Source: Gracilimonas sp. (GTDB lineage: Bacteria; Bacteroidota; Rhodothermia; Balneolales; Balneolaceae). Taken from it: a stretch of 64,000 nucleotides of DNA. This document shows, piece after piece, positions 37,667 through 47,954 of this stretch (positions are counted from its first letter, which is position 1; each line of letters begins with the position of its first letter). A program made the translations under genes and the position numbers. Location of the stretch: contig NZ_JABURM010000005.1 in the NCBI RefSeq assembly GCF_014762685.1, forward strand, positions 1,054,001-1,118,000. Direction: 5' to 3'. The notes under the pieces were generated by a model. The model made no database searches. It saw only the letters and a program-made list of their open reading frames with translations, and was not told where the DNA came from.

Positions 37667-39952
37667 ATGAAAACATTTTCACTTCCATCAGAAGAACCCA
37701 AAGGCAGGCCTGATTTTCTTTCCACGCTGAATGAACAGCAGAGAAAGGCGGTCACCCATACCGATGGCCCATTGCTTATTGTAGCCGGCGCAGGTTCGGG
37801 GAAAACCCGGGTTCTCACTTACCGGATTGCCTATCTCCTTCAACAATACAAAGCCGCTCCTGAGCAAATTCTGGCCTTGACCTTCACTAACAAGGCTGCG
37901 CGTGAGATGAAGGATCGCATTCAAAATTTGATTGGAGATAAAGGCAAGAAATTATGGATGGGTACCTTTCATTCCATATTTTCAAAAATCCTGCGGTTTG
38001 AAGCCGATAAAATTGGCTATGGCTCTGATTTCACCATTTATGATTCCAATGACTCACAAATGGTGGTTAAACAAATTCTGCAAGAGCTGAATTTCGATCC
38101 TAAAGAAATCAAACCTAAAACCATTCACAACAAAATCAGTGATTCCAAAAACCAACTGATTACGGCAGATACCTACCAGAAAAAGTTCGTAAGCAGTACG
38201 CTGGATGATATCACGGCAAGGGTATACAAAATCTACAACAAGCGGCTCAAACAAAGTAACGCCATGGATTTTGATGACCTGTTGGTGAAGCCTATTGAGC
38301 TGTTTCAAGAACACCCCGACTTACTGGAAAAATACCAGGAACGCTTCAAGTATATTCTGATTGATGAGTATCAAGATACCAACCATGCCCAGTATAAAGT
38401 AACAAAGATGCTGGCAGCCAAGTATAGTAATATTTGTGTGGTTGGGGATGACGCCCAAAGTATTTATTCGTTTCGCGGAGCCGATATCTCTAACATTTTA
38501 AACTTCAAAGAAGATTACGAAAACGCTACACAAATTCCTTTGGAGCAGAACTACCGCTCTACCAAAGCTATCCTTCAGTGTGCCGACTCCATCATCAAAC
38601 AAAACACAAAACAACTCCAAAAAACGCTTTGGACGGAACAAGAATATGGTGAAAGAATTACGGTTCTGGAAAATTTTGATGAACGGGATGAAGCCAATCG
38701 TGTAGCCAGCCATATTCAAAGCTTAAAAATGCAGCAAGGTTATCAAAATAATGACTTTGCCATTTTATATCGCACCAATTACCAGTCTCGGGTATTTGAG
38801 GAAGCATTACGTCGCAAGGATTTAACCTATCAGTTGGTGGGCGGACTCTCCTTCTACCAGAGAAAGGAAATTAAGGATGTACTGGCCTATCTCACCTTGC
38901 TGGTAAATCCACATGATGAAACGAATCTTCTTAGGATTATTAATGAGCCTTCACGGGGCATTGGAAACAAATCGATACAGGATTTATTAAAGAAAGCACG
39001 TGAAGAAGGCCGGTCAATGTGGAGTATTATACAACATGTAGAAGATCTGGACGTATATAAACCGGCTAAAGCAAGAGTCCGTGAATTTGTAAATATGATT
39101 GATAACCTCCGTCAGGATCTTGAAAATGGAGCATCGTTGGTTAATACCACAAAATCAATGTTAGAGCAGTCCGGGTATATGAAAGCTCTTGTTGAAGAAA
39201 ATTCTCATGAATCCATGATGCGGAGAGAAAATATCATTGAGCTCCAAAATGCGATTTCCTATTTTGAGAAAGGAAAATCGAAAGCCTCCTTGAGTGCTTT
39301 TTTACAGGAAATCAGCCTTATCACCGATCAGGATAAATTTGACGAAAATAAACCGGCCATTACCCTGATGACGATTCATGCTTCAAAAGGACTTGAGTTT
39401 CCGGTTGTTTTTATAGTTGGGCTGGAAGAAAACCTCTTCCCCATGGGGGCTCGTGATAACTTTGATGTGGATATTGAAGAAGAAAGACGATTGTTTTATG
39501 TAGCGGTGACCCGGGCTGAAGAGCGATTATATTTTAGTCACTGCCGCAGCAGGTTTAAATTTGGTGAAGAAACCCGGCAAGCACGTTCCCGCTTTTTAGA
39601 TGAAGTAGATGCCGGTGTGGTACAAACTGAAACCGGAGCCACCATTACCCAAAGGAAAGACCGTTTTGAAGATAAATCATTCAAAAATTCAGATTATGAA
39701 GTAGACTACGATTGGAAACAATCACGCACTAAAAAAACATATAAATCACCCTCTGCTACTATTCAATATGACTATGAGGATGGTGAGGATCCTTTTCAGG
39801 TTGGAACTAAGGTTATTCATAATAAATTTGGACCGGGGAAAATCATTTCCAGATCAGGATTAGGAACAGACGCTAAAGTTGTTGTATTTTTCAAGAGCAG
39901 AGGACAGAAAAAGCTCATGTTACGGGCAGCCCCATTACAGGTAATTGATTAG
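37667..39952 (+). CDS. ATP-dependent 3'-5' DNA helicase, UvrD/PcrA family
   Basis: Superfamily 1A helicase for repair and replication restart. Motif I is AGAGSGKT (40-47), motif Ia LTFTNKAAREM, motif II DEYQDT (about 232), motif III VGDDAQSIYSFRGAD, motif IV EQNYRST, motif V ITLMTIHASKGLEFPVVF and motif VI VAVTRAEERL. The C-terminus has the Tudor-like domain of PcrA/UvrD (GTKVIHNKFGPGKIIS). It has 761 residues. Its start follows the palindromic repeat by 9 bases. Confidence 0.95.
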   Translation: MKTFSLPSEEPKGRPDFLSTLNEQQRKAVTHTDGPLLIVAGAGSGKTRVLTYRIAYLLQQYKAAPEQILALTFTNKAAREMKDRIQNLIGDKGKKLWMGTFHSIFSKILRFEADKIGYGSDFTIYDSNDSQMVVKQILQELNFDPKEIKPKTIHNKISDSKNQLITADTYQKKFVSSTLDDITARVYKIYNKRLKQSNAMDFDDLLVKPIELFQEHPDLLEKYQERFKYILIDEYQDTNHAQYKVTKMLAAKYSNICVVGDDAQSIYSFRGADISNILNFKEDYENATQIPLEQNYRSTKAILQCADSIIKQNTKQLQKTLWTEQEYGERITVLENFDERDEANRVASHIQSLKMQQGYQNNDFAILYRTNYQSRVFEEALRRKDLTYQLVGGLSFYQRKEIKDVLAYLTLLVNPHDETNLLRIINEPSRGIGNKSIQDLLKKAREEGRSMWSIIQHVEDLDVYKPAKARVREFVNMIDNLRQDLENGASLVNTTKSMLEQSGYMKALVEENSHESMMRRENIIELQNAISYFEKGKSKASLSAFLQEISLITDQDKFDENKPAITLMTIHASKGLEFPVVFIVGLEENLFPMGARDNFDVDIEEERRLFYVAVTRAEERLYFSHCRSRFKFGEETRQARSRFLDEVDAGVVQTETGATITQRKDRFEDKSFKNSDYEVDYDWKQSRTKKTYKSPSATIQYDYEDGEDPFQVGTKVIHNKFGPGKIISRSGLGTDAKVVVFFKSRGQKKLMLRAAPLQVID

Positions 39953-39977
39953 ACATAAGGCTAAGAAGGACATTTAC

Positions 39978-41492
39978 ATGCGGCAGTTTATTTTTATACT
40001 GCTTTTACTATGTACTTATCCGGCGATCAGTTTTGCTCAGCCGGTATTTACACCAAGAAATTTAGCACTTGGTGGCGGGGGGAGTACTTACATTACCGAT
40101 TATAATGCCAACTTTTATAATCCTGCCAACCTGATGATTCAGGACCGTGAAGGCAGGTTTTCAGTTGGAGCGGGGATTACGGGTATTTACCTGGATGGCA
40201 TTCAAAACTATTCCGGGTTGGGATCTCAGTTTAAAAATGCTAAGGACTATCTTAAAGTTTATAATCCCGATAACACAGTAATTACAGCATCAGAAAGAAA
40301 CGATATTATTGACGATAATTTCCCGGGGAAGACGACCCTGTCTGATAATCGATTACGTTATGATGCCACACTTTTAGGCATGAAATGGATTCGAAATAAC
40401 CGGGCATTTTCTATTGCTTTTCGAACCCGAACTTCATCCAATTTCAGAGTGGGACAAGGATGGTATTCTGATTCTTTTAAAAGATCTCTAAATGATGAAC
40501 TCATATTAGAACGGTCTCTTATTCACCGTTATCAAAGTCTGCATGAAGTTTCATTCGGATATGCAGAATCATTCCGTTTTTTGACCGGACTCACTTCCCG
40601 GTTGGATAATTTTATAATAGGTATTGCTCCAAAACTAGTGGTGGGAACCGGTTATCAAAATGCGGAATGGAATAATATCTATGAGCAACAAGATGATGGA
40701 GGCTCAATAAATCGTACACAAAGCTTCACTTATAATGCTTCGGGGCAATTTGGAGCAGCTACCTCTGCCTATATGAATGGAACTTCCGTGGCTGAAGCCA
40801 ACGCTACGTATTTTTCAAATAACTCTTTTAATATTAATGGAATAGGTGCCGGATTAGACATTGGAGTCACCTATCTCATCACATTAGGAAGTGATTTGTC
40901 TGCCGTGAGGCGTAATCAGCAACTTACTAAACGCTCCCTCAGGCTTTCATTTGCTATGACAGATATTGGCTTTGTTTCTTATGATAATGATATTGCCTCT
41001 TTCTCCCTCCCCGCAGATACAACCATAGGAGCACAACTTCCCGGTACAACTGCAGATAATGCTTTTATCGGGGCACGAGGTCAATATACGGATTTCATTG
41101 AACGCTTCGGAGAAGATAATCCATTTACAGGAACCTTGACAGACAGAACTGCTTTTGCCACGCTTTTACCCATGTCCTTACATGGAGGAGCATTACTTGA
41201 AATCAACCGGCTTAAATTAATGGGAGATGTCAGTATAGGGCTTACCAATAATGCATTCAATTCAACTAAGCTGGTTTCTTCTTTTGGAATGGAACTGCGT
41301 CCTTTTACATTTCTTCCATTAAGGGGAGGAATTCAGTTCGAGGCACAACGACCTGATTTTATAAGCTTTGGAACTGCTGTTGAAACCAAGAAATGGGATT
41401 TATCTTTAGCCGCTATCTTTACCCCGACTTCATTTATTGAAGAACCTGCGATTACCGGGGCGGCAGCGGCAACTCTTCAATTTCACTTTTAA
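39978..41492 (+). CDS. Outer-membrane beta-barrel protein (DUF5723-like)
   Basis: A secreted protein with the signal peptide MRQFIFILLLLCTYPAISFA. I chose ATG 39978; an in-frame start at 39945 would overlap the helicase gene and spoil the signal. After the signal comes FTPRNLALGGGGSTYITDYNANFYNPANL, a pattern typical of Bacteroidota barrels of the DUF5723/PorV-like kind, then many amphipathic strands, ending in a C-terminal Phe (TLQFHF) as expected for BAM substrates. Function is unknown. It lies 25 bases after the helicase gene. Confidence 0.75.
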   Translation: MRQFIFILLLLCTYPAISFAQPVFTPRNLALGGGGSTYITDYNANFYNPANLMIQDREGRFSVGAGITGIYLDGIQNYSGLGSQFKNAKDYLKVYNPDNTVITASERNDIIDDNFPGKTTLSDNRLRYDATLLGMKWIRNNRAFSIAFRTRTSSNFRVGQGWYSDSFKRSLNDELILERSLIHRYQSLHEVSFGYAESFRFLTGLTSRLDNFIIGIAPKLVVGTGYQNAEWNNIYEQQDDGGSINRTQSFTYNASGQFGAATSAYMNGTSVAEANATYFSNNSFNINGIGAGLDIGVTYLITLGSDLSAVRRNQQLTKRSLRLSFAMTDIGFVSYDNDIASFSLPADTTIGAQLPGTTADNAFIGARGQYTDFIERFGEDNPFTGTLTDRTAFATLLPMSLHGGALLEINRLKLMGDVSIGLTNNAFNSTKLVSSFGMELRPFTFLPLRGGIQFEAQRPDFISFGTAVETKKWDLSLAAIFTPTSFIEEPAITGAAAATLQFHF

Positions 41493-41573
41493 AGCCTGAC
41501 ACTTTGCCCTACTTTACTGACAGGCAGCGGGTGATTATGACGGTTTGTATAAGATGAATGAAATGGCTTCGTA

Positions 41574-41605
41574 TTTGCCTTTATTAAATAAAACAAAAAA
41601 TTTTG
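41574..41605 (+). promoter_or_regulatory. Candidate promoter for lon
   Basis: TTTG at 41574-41577, a 20-base spacer, then AAATTTTG at 41598-41605, which matches TAnnTTTG at all but one fixed position. The lon ATG is 16 bases further on. Confidence 0.35.
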
Positions 41606-41621
41606 CAGACTATTTTATTCT

Positions 41622-44168
41622 ATGAGACAACGCTTTGATTTATTTCAAGATTTAGATCAGTCAGACGATAACTTCGATGACTTTGAACAAGCTATTCCCT
41701 TAATGTCGGAAGAGGAAGAGAAAAAACTTACCGAAGCCGAAATCCCTGACTCACTCCCTATTTTACCTTTAAAGAATACCGTTTTATTTCCGGGAGTTGT
41801 CGTACCCATTACCGTTGGTCGTGACCGCTCTCTTGCCTTGGTTAAAGAAGCCTATGAAGGAGACAAAATTATAGGTGTGGTAACGCAAAAAAACGAAGAC
41901 ATAGAAGAGCCAGAATACAAAGACCTCCACACTATTGGGACGGTTGCACAAATTCTGAAGCTCATTAAGATGCCGGACGGAAGTAAAAGCATTGTAATTC
42001 AGGGTAAATCAAACTTTAAAGTAAAAGATTTTACTCAAAGTGATCCCTATTTTAAGGCGGATGTGGAAGCATATCCTAAAGAAATGGATATTGAAGGATT
42101 GGAACTTGATGCTTCAGTACGAAACATCAAAGAGACTGCTAGCAAGATTATCAATATGTCTCCAAACATTCCTTCGGAAGCCTCAATCGCTGTTAACAAC
42201 ATAAACAGCCCTACATTTTTACTGAATTTCATTTCTTCCAACCTGAATGTTTCCGTTTCCGATAAACAATCGCTGCTGGAGATTCGCAAGTTCTCAGAGA
42301 ATTTGGATAAAGTGATGGAATTCCTGGAAAAAGAAGTCCAGGTACTGGATATGAGTGAAAAAATCCGAACCAAGGTAAAGTCGGATATCGACGACCAGCA
42401 ACGTGAGTTTTACCTTCGCCAACAAATGAAAGCTATACAAGAAGAATTGGGCGAAGACGCTGAACAACAGGATATAGAAAAACTCCGGGAACGTCTGGCG
42501 AAGAAAAAACTACCGGAAGAGGCCAAGGAAACTGTTCAGAAAGAATTACAAAGGCTGGAAATGACGCCAAATGCCTCTCCAAATTATGGCATTATCTACA
42601 GTTATGTAGAATGGATTTTAGATCTTCCCTGGGAAGAATTTTCTGAAGATAAGCTGGATCTGAAGTATGCCCGAAAAGTTCTCGATGAAGATCACTACGG
42701 CCTGGAGAAAGTTAAAAAGAGAATTGTAGAATACCTGGCCGTACTGAAGCTAAAGAAAGACATGAAGGCTCCTATTCTTTGCTTCTATGGCCCTCCCGGT
42801 GTTGGTAAGACCTCTTTGGGTAAATCTATTGCTCGGGCTTTAAATCGTGAATTTGAGCGTTTCAGCTTAGGTGGTATTCGAGATGAAGCCGAGGTTCGCG
42901 GACACCGCAGGACATATATAGGTGCTTTACCCGGAAGAATTATTCGATCCATGAAAAAAGCCGGAAAAGGAAACCCGGTAATCATGCTGGATGAAATTGA
43001 TAAAGTGGGAGCCGATTATCGCGGAGACCCTACCTCTGCCCTGCTTGAAGTTCTTGACCCTGAGCAAAACAATACATTCACTGATAATTATTTGGAGCTG
43101 GAATATGATCTCTCTAAGGTTATGTTTATAGCTACTGCCAATTCCCTGGATACCATTCCCGCTCCGCTTAAGGATCGTATGGAAATTATCAATATCAGTG
43201 GATATACCCTTGAAGAGAAAACTCAGATTGCCAAAAAGTACCTGATTCCTAAACAAGTTGAAGAAAACGGTTTGAAGAAAGACCAAATTTCTTTTACCGA
43301 TGACGCTATTGAACGTATTATTGATCAATACACTAGAGAATCCGGTGTTCGTAACTTAGAACGACAAATAGCCGGTGTATGTCGCGGGGTAGCAGCAAAA
43401 ATTGCGTCTGATGAAATCGAGAATTTCGATGTAGATGGTGAGGATATTGAAGAATATCTCGGTAAACGTAAATTCTTTAGTGATGCTGCAGAACGAACAA
43501 CAGTACCCGGCGTAGCTACCGGTTTGGCCTGGACACCTTACGGAGGTGACATCCTGTTTATTGAAGCAAGTGTTTCCAAAGGATCAGGTAAATTAAATAT
43601 TACCGGGCAACTGGGTGATGTAATGAAAGAGTCGGCCATGCTTGCAATTTCTTACTTGAAAGCTCATTCGGATAAAGTGGGAATTCCTGAAGAAGCCTTT
43701 AAATACTGGGATTTGCATGTGCACGTTCCCGCAGGTGCAGTACCCAAAGACGGACCCTCTGCCGGTGTATCGCTGATGTCCGCTATAGCTTCTATCTTCA
43801 CTCAACGAAAAGTTAAGGGAACCATAGCATTGACCGGTGAAATCACCCTTCGAGGTTTAGTTCTGCCTGTAGGCGGAATTAAAGAAAAGGTATTAGCGGC
43901 GAAGCGGGCAGGAATTAAACAAGTTCTGCTTCCTAAAAAGAATGAAAAAGATGTAGCTGAAATAGAGAAAGATGTTATCGGCGACCTAGAGGTTCAATAT
44001 CTTGAACGCATGGAACCCTTGCTTGATATTATCCTGGAAGACAAGCCGGTGCAAGATCCCTTCGAATTCTTTCAAGTCAGTGATGCCCATAAAGCTGCTG
44101 TCAGTGGTAATAATGGAAAGATGCCTTCTGAGGATGCGGAGATTATTAGCGAAAAGAAGGATTCATAA
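41622..44168 (+). CDS. lon: ATP-dependent Lon protease
   Basis: A AAA+ serine protease that degrades misfolded and regulatory proteins. It has an N-terminal substrate-binding LAN domain (about 45-240), a coiled coil, the Walker [10 protein letters not shown] (about 390-398), Walker [11 protein letters not shown], and a protease domain with catalytic Ser713 in KDGPSAG and Lys in [14 protein letters not shown] (about 756). It has 848 residues. An acidic N-terminal tail of about 40 residues precedes the LAN domain. It ends before a strong terminator. Confidence 0.97.
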   Translation: MRQRFDLFQDLDQSDDNFDDFEQAIPLMSEEEEKKLTEAEIPDSLPILPLKNTVLFPGVVVPITVGRDRSLALVKEAYEGDKIIGVVTQKNEDIEEPEYKDLHTIGTVAQILKLIKMPDGSKSIVIQGKSNFKVKDFTQSDPYFKADVEAYPKEMDIEGLELDASVRNIKETASKIINMSPNIPSEASIAVNNINSPTFLLNFISSNLNVSVSDKQSLLEIRKFSENLDKVMEFLEKEVQVLDMSEKIRTKVKSDIDDQQREFYLRQQMKAIQEELGEDAEQQDIEKLRERLAKKKLPEEAKETVQKELQRLEMTPNASPNYGIIYSYVEWILDLPWEEFSEDKLDLKYARKVLDEDHYGLEKVKKRIVEYLAVLKLKKDMKAPILCFYGPPGVGKTSLGKSIARALNREFERFSLGGIRDEAEVRGHRRTYIGALPGRIIRSMKKAGKGNPVIMLDEIDKVGADYRGDPTSALLEVLDPEQNNTFTDNYLELEYDLSKVMFIATANSLDTIPAPLKDRMEIINISGYTLEEKTQIAKKYLIPKQVEENGLKKDQISFTDDAIERIIDQYTRESGVRNLERQIAGVCRGVAAKIASDEIENFDVDGEDIEEYLGKRKFFSDAAERTTVPGVATGLAWTPYGGDILFIEASVSKGSGKLNITGQLGDVMKESAMLAISYLKAHSDKVGIPEEAFKYWDLHVHVPAGAVPKDGPSAGVSLMSAIASIFTQRKVKGTIALTGEITLRGLVLPVGGIKEKVLAAKRAGIKQVLLPKKNEKDVAEIEKDVIGDLEVQYLERMEPLLDIILEDKPVQDPFEFFQVSDAHKAAVSGNNGKMPSEDAEIISEKKDS

Positions 44169-44208
44169 ATAAATCTCCGGATTCTGCAAAAGAAGTTAGA
44201 GCATGGGA

Positions 44209-44240
44209 AAAGCTATTCTTATAAAAGAATAGCTTTTTTT
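44209..44240 (+). terminator. Intrinsic terminator after lon
   Basis: A perfect 13-bp stem AAAAGCTATTCTT / AAGAATAGCTTTT with loop ATAA, then T residues on the plus strand. It lies between two convergent genes. Confidence 0.85.
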
Positions 44241-44320
44241 ACACCTTTGGTAAATCTAGGCATACCTTTGAGCCGACCCCAATACCCACATTTCTTTCCC
44301 ATTATTCAACGATCTAACTA

Positions 44321-45526
44321 TCAATGCTCACTGGTCATGATAAATAAAGGCTGCATTTCGAAACTCTTATAAAAAGGCCTTAGCCGCTCAGTATTATAGT
44401 GACGGTTTACATTAACTACCTTCTTCTTACTGATAACTATATCAACCGGGACATTATCATAGCGGCCGTTTTTCAGCACTACAAGCCTCCCATGAATTTT
44501 TTCCAGGATCAAATCCAGGGCAAGGTTTCCATAAGCCATAGGTACAATGGAGTCAATAGCATCAGGATCTCCCCCCCGCACCAGGTATCCCAGTTTTTGA
44601 TTAATAATATTTACCACTTTTCCTTTGTTGAATTTGGGAGATAGTCGTTTTAATTCTTCAGAAATCAAATCTCCTATGCCTCCTAGTTTTTTGTGGCCGT
44701 AAGCATCTGTGGTAGCATCCTGAAATATCATTTCTCCTCCACTAAACATGGCACCTTCCGAAACCAATAACATTGAATAATTACTTGGGTTCAAATTGCG
44801 GTCGTAACTCATTAATTCTGCAAGATGCTCAATTTCAAATTCATGTTCAGGAATTACACATCTGTTTGCAGCTCCGGCCATGGTTGGCAGCATTGCTGTG
44901 AATCCTGCATATCTTCCAAATACTTCCATTACCAGGAAACGCTCATGTGATCCTGCTGACGTCCTCAAGCTATTTGCATGCTGAATAGTCCGGGTAACAC
45001 ACGTGCTGAAACCGATACAATAATCGGTACCTGGTACATCATTATCCATGGTTTTGGGGATGGCGATTATTTTAACCCCTTTACTGTACAAATGAACTCC
45101 ATAACTCAGCGTATCATCACCTCCTATGGGGATCAGGTAATCAACGCCTATCCACTCCAGGTTTTTTAATACCTCAGGTGTTAAATCATTTATTTCTTCA
45201 CTGTATTTATCTTTTAAAAAATCCGGGATCTGGCTTTTTTTTACATGACTGGGACGGGTTCTGGACGTATGCAAAAAAGTGCCACCCGTTCTGCCCGCTT
45301 TGTTTACAATATCTTCTGAAAGTTCTCTAAAATTATTACTGTTATCGTATTTTTTATCTCTTACAATGTCGATAAGCCCTGCCCAACCCCGCCTGAAACC
45401 AATTACTCTATATCCCTCGCGAATTGCACGAATGGTAACTCCCCGTATTGCAGGGTTAAGCCCCGGCACATCACCTCCGCCGGTTAAAATGCCAATCGTT
45501 CCTTTATAGGTTACTTTCTTTGCCAT
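44321..45526 (-). CDS. 6-phosphofructokinase, PPi-type signature
   Basis: A second PFK of 401 residues. It starts with IGILTGGGDVPGLNPAIRG and has GGDDT at 135-139 and PKTMDND at 157-163. The Asp after GGD and the Lys in PKTMDND are the two residues that mark pyrophosphate-dependent PFKs, in place of Gly and Ala in ATP enzymes. A PPi enzyme is reversible and so works in glycolysis and gluconeogenesis. It is a lone gene, convergent with lon and divergent from the flavoprotein. Substrate use rests on these residues only. Confidence 0.88.
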   Translation of the reverse strand: MAKKVTYKGTIGILTGGGDVPGLNPAIRGVTIRAIREGYRVIGFRRGWAGLIDIVRDKKYDNSNNFRELSEDIVNKAGRTGGTFLHTSRTRPSHVKKSQIPDFLKDKYSEEINDLTPEVLKNLEWIGVDYLIPIGGDDTLSYGVHLYSKGVKIIAIPKTMDNDVPGTDYCIGFSTCVTRTIQHANSLRTSAGSHERFLVMEVFGRYAGFTAMLPTMAGAANRCVIPEHEFEIEHLAELMSYDRNLNPSNYSMLLVSEGAMFSGGEMIFQDATTDAYGHKKLGGIGDLISEELKRLSPKFNKGKVVNIINQKLGYLVRGGDPDAIDSIVPMAYGNLALDLILEKIHGRLVVLKNGRYDNVPVDIVISKKKVVNVNRHYNTERLRPFYKSFEMQPLFIMTSEH

Positions 45527-45674
45527 ACTGTCTCCATTTTAGGTGAACCCCATCAGAGCATACCATTACAATATGAAGCAATGATGAAAACTTCCTACTG
45601 AGCCCATACTTCATAATATCTTCAAATAGTTATTATATAAATAATGTAATCATCCCGGACTGAAAAGAGGACGT

Positions 45675-46874
45675 ATGAAAAAAAGAATAGTAATAGTCGG
45701 GTCCAGCTTTGCAGGGTATAGTGCAGCCATTACTTTAGCAAAACTTCTTTCCGGTAAACATGAAATTATTGTAATTGACAGAAAGCCCGAGTTCATATTT
45801 TTACCTTCTTTTGTGTGGTATCCATTTGGAGATAAAAGCGTAGATAATATTTCTTTTGATGCCCGCCCTATTTATAAGGACCTTGGCATTAGATTTATTC
45901 AGGAAAATATTTATGGGTTTGATCTTAGCGACCAGCTTATCTATCTCCATGACCAGGAGATTCACTACGACTATCTAATTATTGCTACCGGTTCACGCCC
46001 CCGGTATGAAAGCATAAAGGGCCTCTATCCGGGTGAAAATTCCTGGTCTATAAGCGATCTTGAAAATGCTATTAAAACAAGAAGTGCCTGGAAAGCTTTT
46101 CTTAAAAATCCCGGGCCAATAGTTATTGGAGCCGCTCAATGGGCCGGTTATTTTTTTGCTGCTTATGAGTTTCTTTTCAATACCGTATATCAACTGGATA
46201 AGAATAAGCTGTTAGGAAAAATCCCGCTTCATTTCATTACCCCGGAACCTTATTTAAGCCATTTCGGAATTGGAGGGTTTGGAAGCAAACCGGAAGATGT
46301 AGAAAAATTTATCCGGAATTTACAAATTAATGCACACGTAAATTCAGAAGTACATCTGGTAAAACCACATGAAGTGATATTGGAAGACGGAACTCATTTA
46401 GAAACTGATTTTACTATGATTATTCCACAGTTTATTGGTGTTGATGCTGTAAGAACTACACGTAAACTGGCTGACGAATTTGGGTTAATTAAAGTAACAG
46501 AGGAATTTTATCACCCACAATTTCCAAATGTATATGCGGCAGGAGGTGCAGTCTCGATACCACAGCTTAATGAAACGACCATTGGACTAGATGTCCCTCG
46601 CACCCGCTCTACTTCTGAAATCATGGCAAAGTCTGCTGCACTTAATATTGCTTCCGAGTTGGAAGGCGGAAGCCGTGTTTCAATATCCACACAAAAATTA
46701 TACGAATACTGCCGAAAAGACATGCAGTATTTAGACCATATGATTGCTGAGAGTAGCACTGAAGGCACAAAATCTCTTGCATACATTGCGAACAGAGCAC
46801 AGGAAAGGTGGGCGGAACACTCAATGAAAAAATATATTGAGTCTTCTATTACAAAGGACTTTCTTGGGATATAG
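45675..46874 (+). CDS. FAD/NAD(P)-binding oxidoreductase, sulfide:quinone reductase-like
   Basis: A 399-residue two-dinucleotide-binding flavoprotein with GSSFAG (9-14) for FAD, IIATGSRPRYE, and PQFPNVYAAGGAVSIPQ for the second FAD segment. Overall it looks like the SQR/FCSD branch of the family, with GAAQWAGYFFAAYEF where SQRs have a QGASC-type motif. The only Cys is in LYEYCRKDM, so the redox cysteines of true SQR are absent. It may be an NDH-2-like dehydrogenase or a degenerate SQR. AGAGGAC precedes the ATG as a ribosome-binding site. Confidence 0.75.
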   Translation: MKKRIVIVGSSFAGYSAAITLAKLLSGKHEIIVIDRKPEFIFLPSFVWYPFGDKSVDNISFDARPIYKDLGIRFIQENIYGFDLSDQLIYLHDQEIHYDYLIIATGSRPRYESIKGLYPGENSWSISDLENAIKTRSAWKAFLKNPGPIVIGAAQWAGYFFAAYEFLFNTVYQLDKNKLLGKIPLHFITPEPYLSHFGIGGFGSKPEDVEKFIRNLQINAHVNSEVHLVKPHEVILEDGTHLETDFTMIIPQFIGVDAVRTTRKLADEFGLIKVTEEFYHPQFPNVYAAGGAVSIPQLNETTIGLDVPRTRSTSEIMAKSAALNIASELEGGSRVSISTQKLYEYCRKDMQYLDHMIAESSTEGTKSLAYIANRAQERWAEHSMKKYIESSITKDFLGI

Positions 46875-46919
46875 TTTTTTATAAAAATACCTCCCTTTTT
46901 ATAAACCAAATTTATCTCC

Positions 46920-46949
46920 TTGTTAATCCCCTATCCTTCCTTATTTTTG
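46920..46949 (+). promoter_or_regulatory. Candidate promoter abutting the rsgA start
   Basis: TTG at 46920-46922, a 19-base spacer and TATTTTTG at 46942-46949 (TAnnTTTG). The ATG at 46954 begins only 4 bases later, so a transcript from here would be almost leaderless. Confidence 0.3.
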
Positions 46950-46953
46950 ACGC

Positions 46954-47859
46954 ATGAAAAAAGGACGTGTTATACAATCAACCGGCAGCTGGTATCTTGT
47001 GGATACCGGAGATAAAATTGTTGAGTCTCGATTACCCGGCCGTTTCAGGCTTGAAGAGAAGGAAGTGACCAACCCCCTTGCTGTGGGTGATTGGGTAGAT
47101 TTCAACCTAAATGATGATGGTTCCGGGAACATTGAGAAGATCCATAAACGGGAAAACTATATAACCCGTCAGGCTACCCATGGAAAGAGAGGTGAACAAA
47201 TACTGGTTTCCAATCTGGACCAAGCCTGTGTAGTACAATCCATCAAACAACCCAGGTTGAAGGAAGGTTTTATAGATCGTTTTTTAGTGACTTGTGAAGC
47301 CTATGAAGTTAATCCTGTAATCATTATCAATAAAATGGATTTAGCCAAAAGCGGAGGAAAAGCTTTGGCCGAAGAACTCAAAGAGCTATATACTGAATTG
47401 GGTTATAAATGCTTACTGACCAGTATTGAAGATGAATTATCACTTAAATCAGTCCGGGCATTACTCAAAGATAAAACATCTGCTTTTATCGGGCCTTCGG
47501 GAGTTGGAAAAACCAGTTTAATCAACGCTATTGATCCTTCCTACAATTTAAAAGTGAATGAAGTTTCTGATTTTTCAAGTAAAGGAAAGCACACCACGAC
47601 TTTTGCCCGGTTGATACCACTTAGTTTCGGGGGGTATATAGCTGACACACCCGGAATTCGTGAATTTGGTCTTGTAAATATCGAACCTTGGGAACTCTCC
47701 CTTTTTTTTCCTGAAATGTTGGAGCCGAGAGAAAATTGTCAATTCAGCAATTGTACACACGCTCACGAACCTAAATGTGGAGTGGCAGATGCTTTTGAAA
47801 AAGGTGAAATTGCTGCCAGCAGGTATCAATCGTATCTAAATATGCTTGATTCACTGTAA
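46954..47859 (+). CDS. rsgA: Ribosome small-subunit-dependent GTPase RsgA
   Basis: A circularly permuted GTPase that checks late 30S assembly. An N-terminal OB-fold comes first (1-75), then NKMD (126-129) precedes GPSGVGKTS (180-188) and DTPG (231-234), the permuted motif order. The C-terminal zinc site uses Cys262, Cys267, His269 and Cys275. It has 301 residues, a standard length. Confidence 0.96.
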   Translation: MKKGRVIQSTGSWYLVDTGDKIVESRLPGRFRLEEKEVTNPLAVGDWVDFNLNDDGSGNIEKIHKRENYITRQATHGKRGEQILVSNLDQACVVQSIKQPRLKEGFIDRFLVTCEAYEVNPVIIINKMDLAKSGGKALAEELKELYTELGYKCLLTSIEDELSLKSVRALLKDKTSAFIGPSGVGKTSLINAIDPSYNLKVNEVSDFSSKGKHTTTFARLIPLSFGGYIADTPGIREFGLVNIEPWELSLFFPEMLEPRENCQFSNCTHAHEPKCGVADAFEKGEIAASRYQSYLNMLDSL

Positions 47860-47954
47860 AAACAAATATTAAGATACTCAAAAAAGGGTATACCGTCTCT
47901 CCTAAATAATGCAGATATTAGCAAGCAACATTTAACAAATTTCAAGGAGTACAA

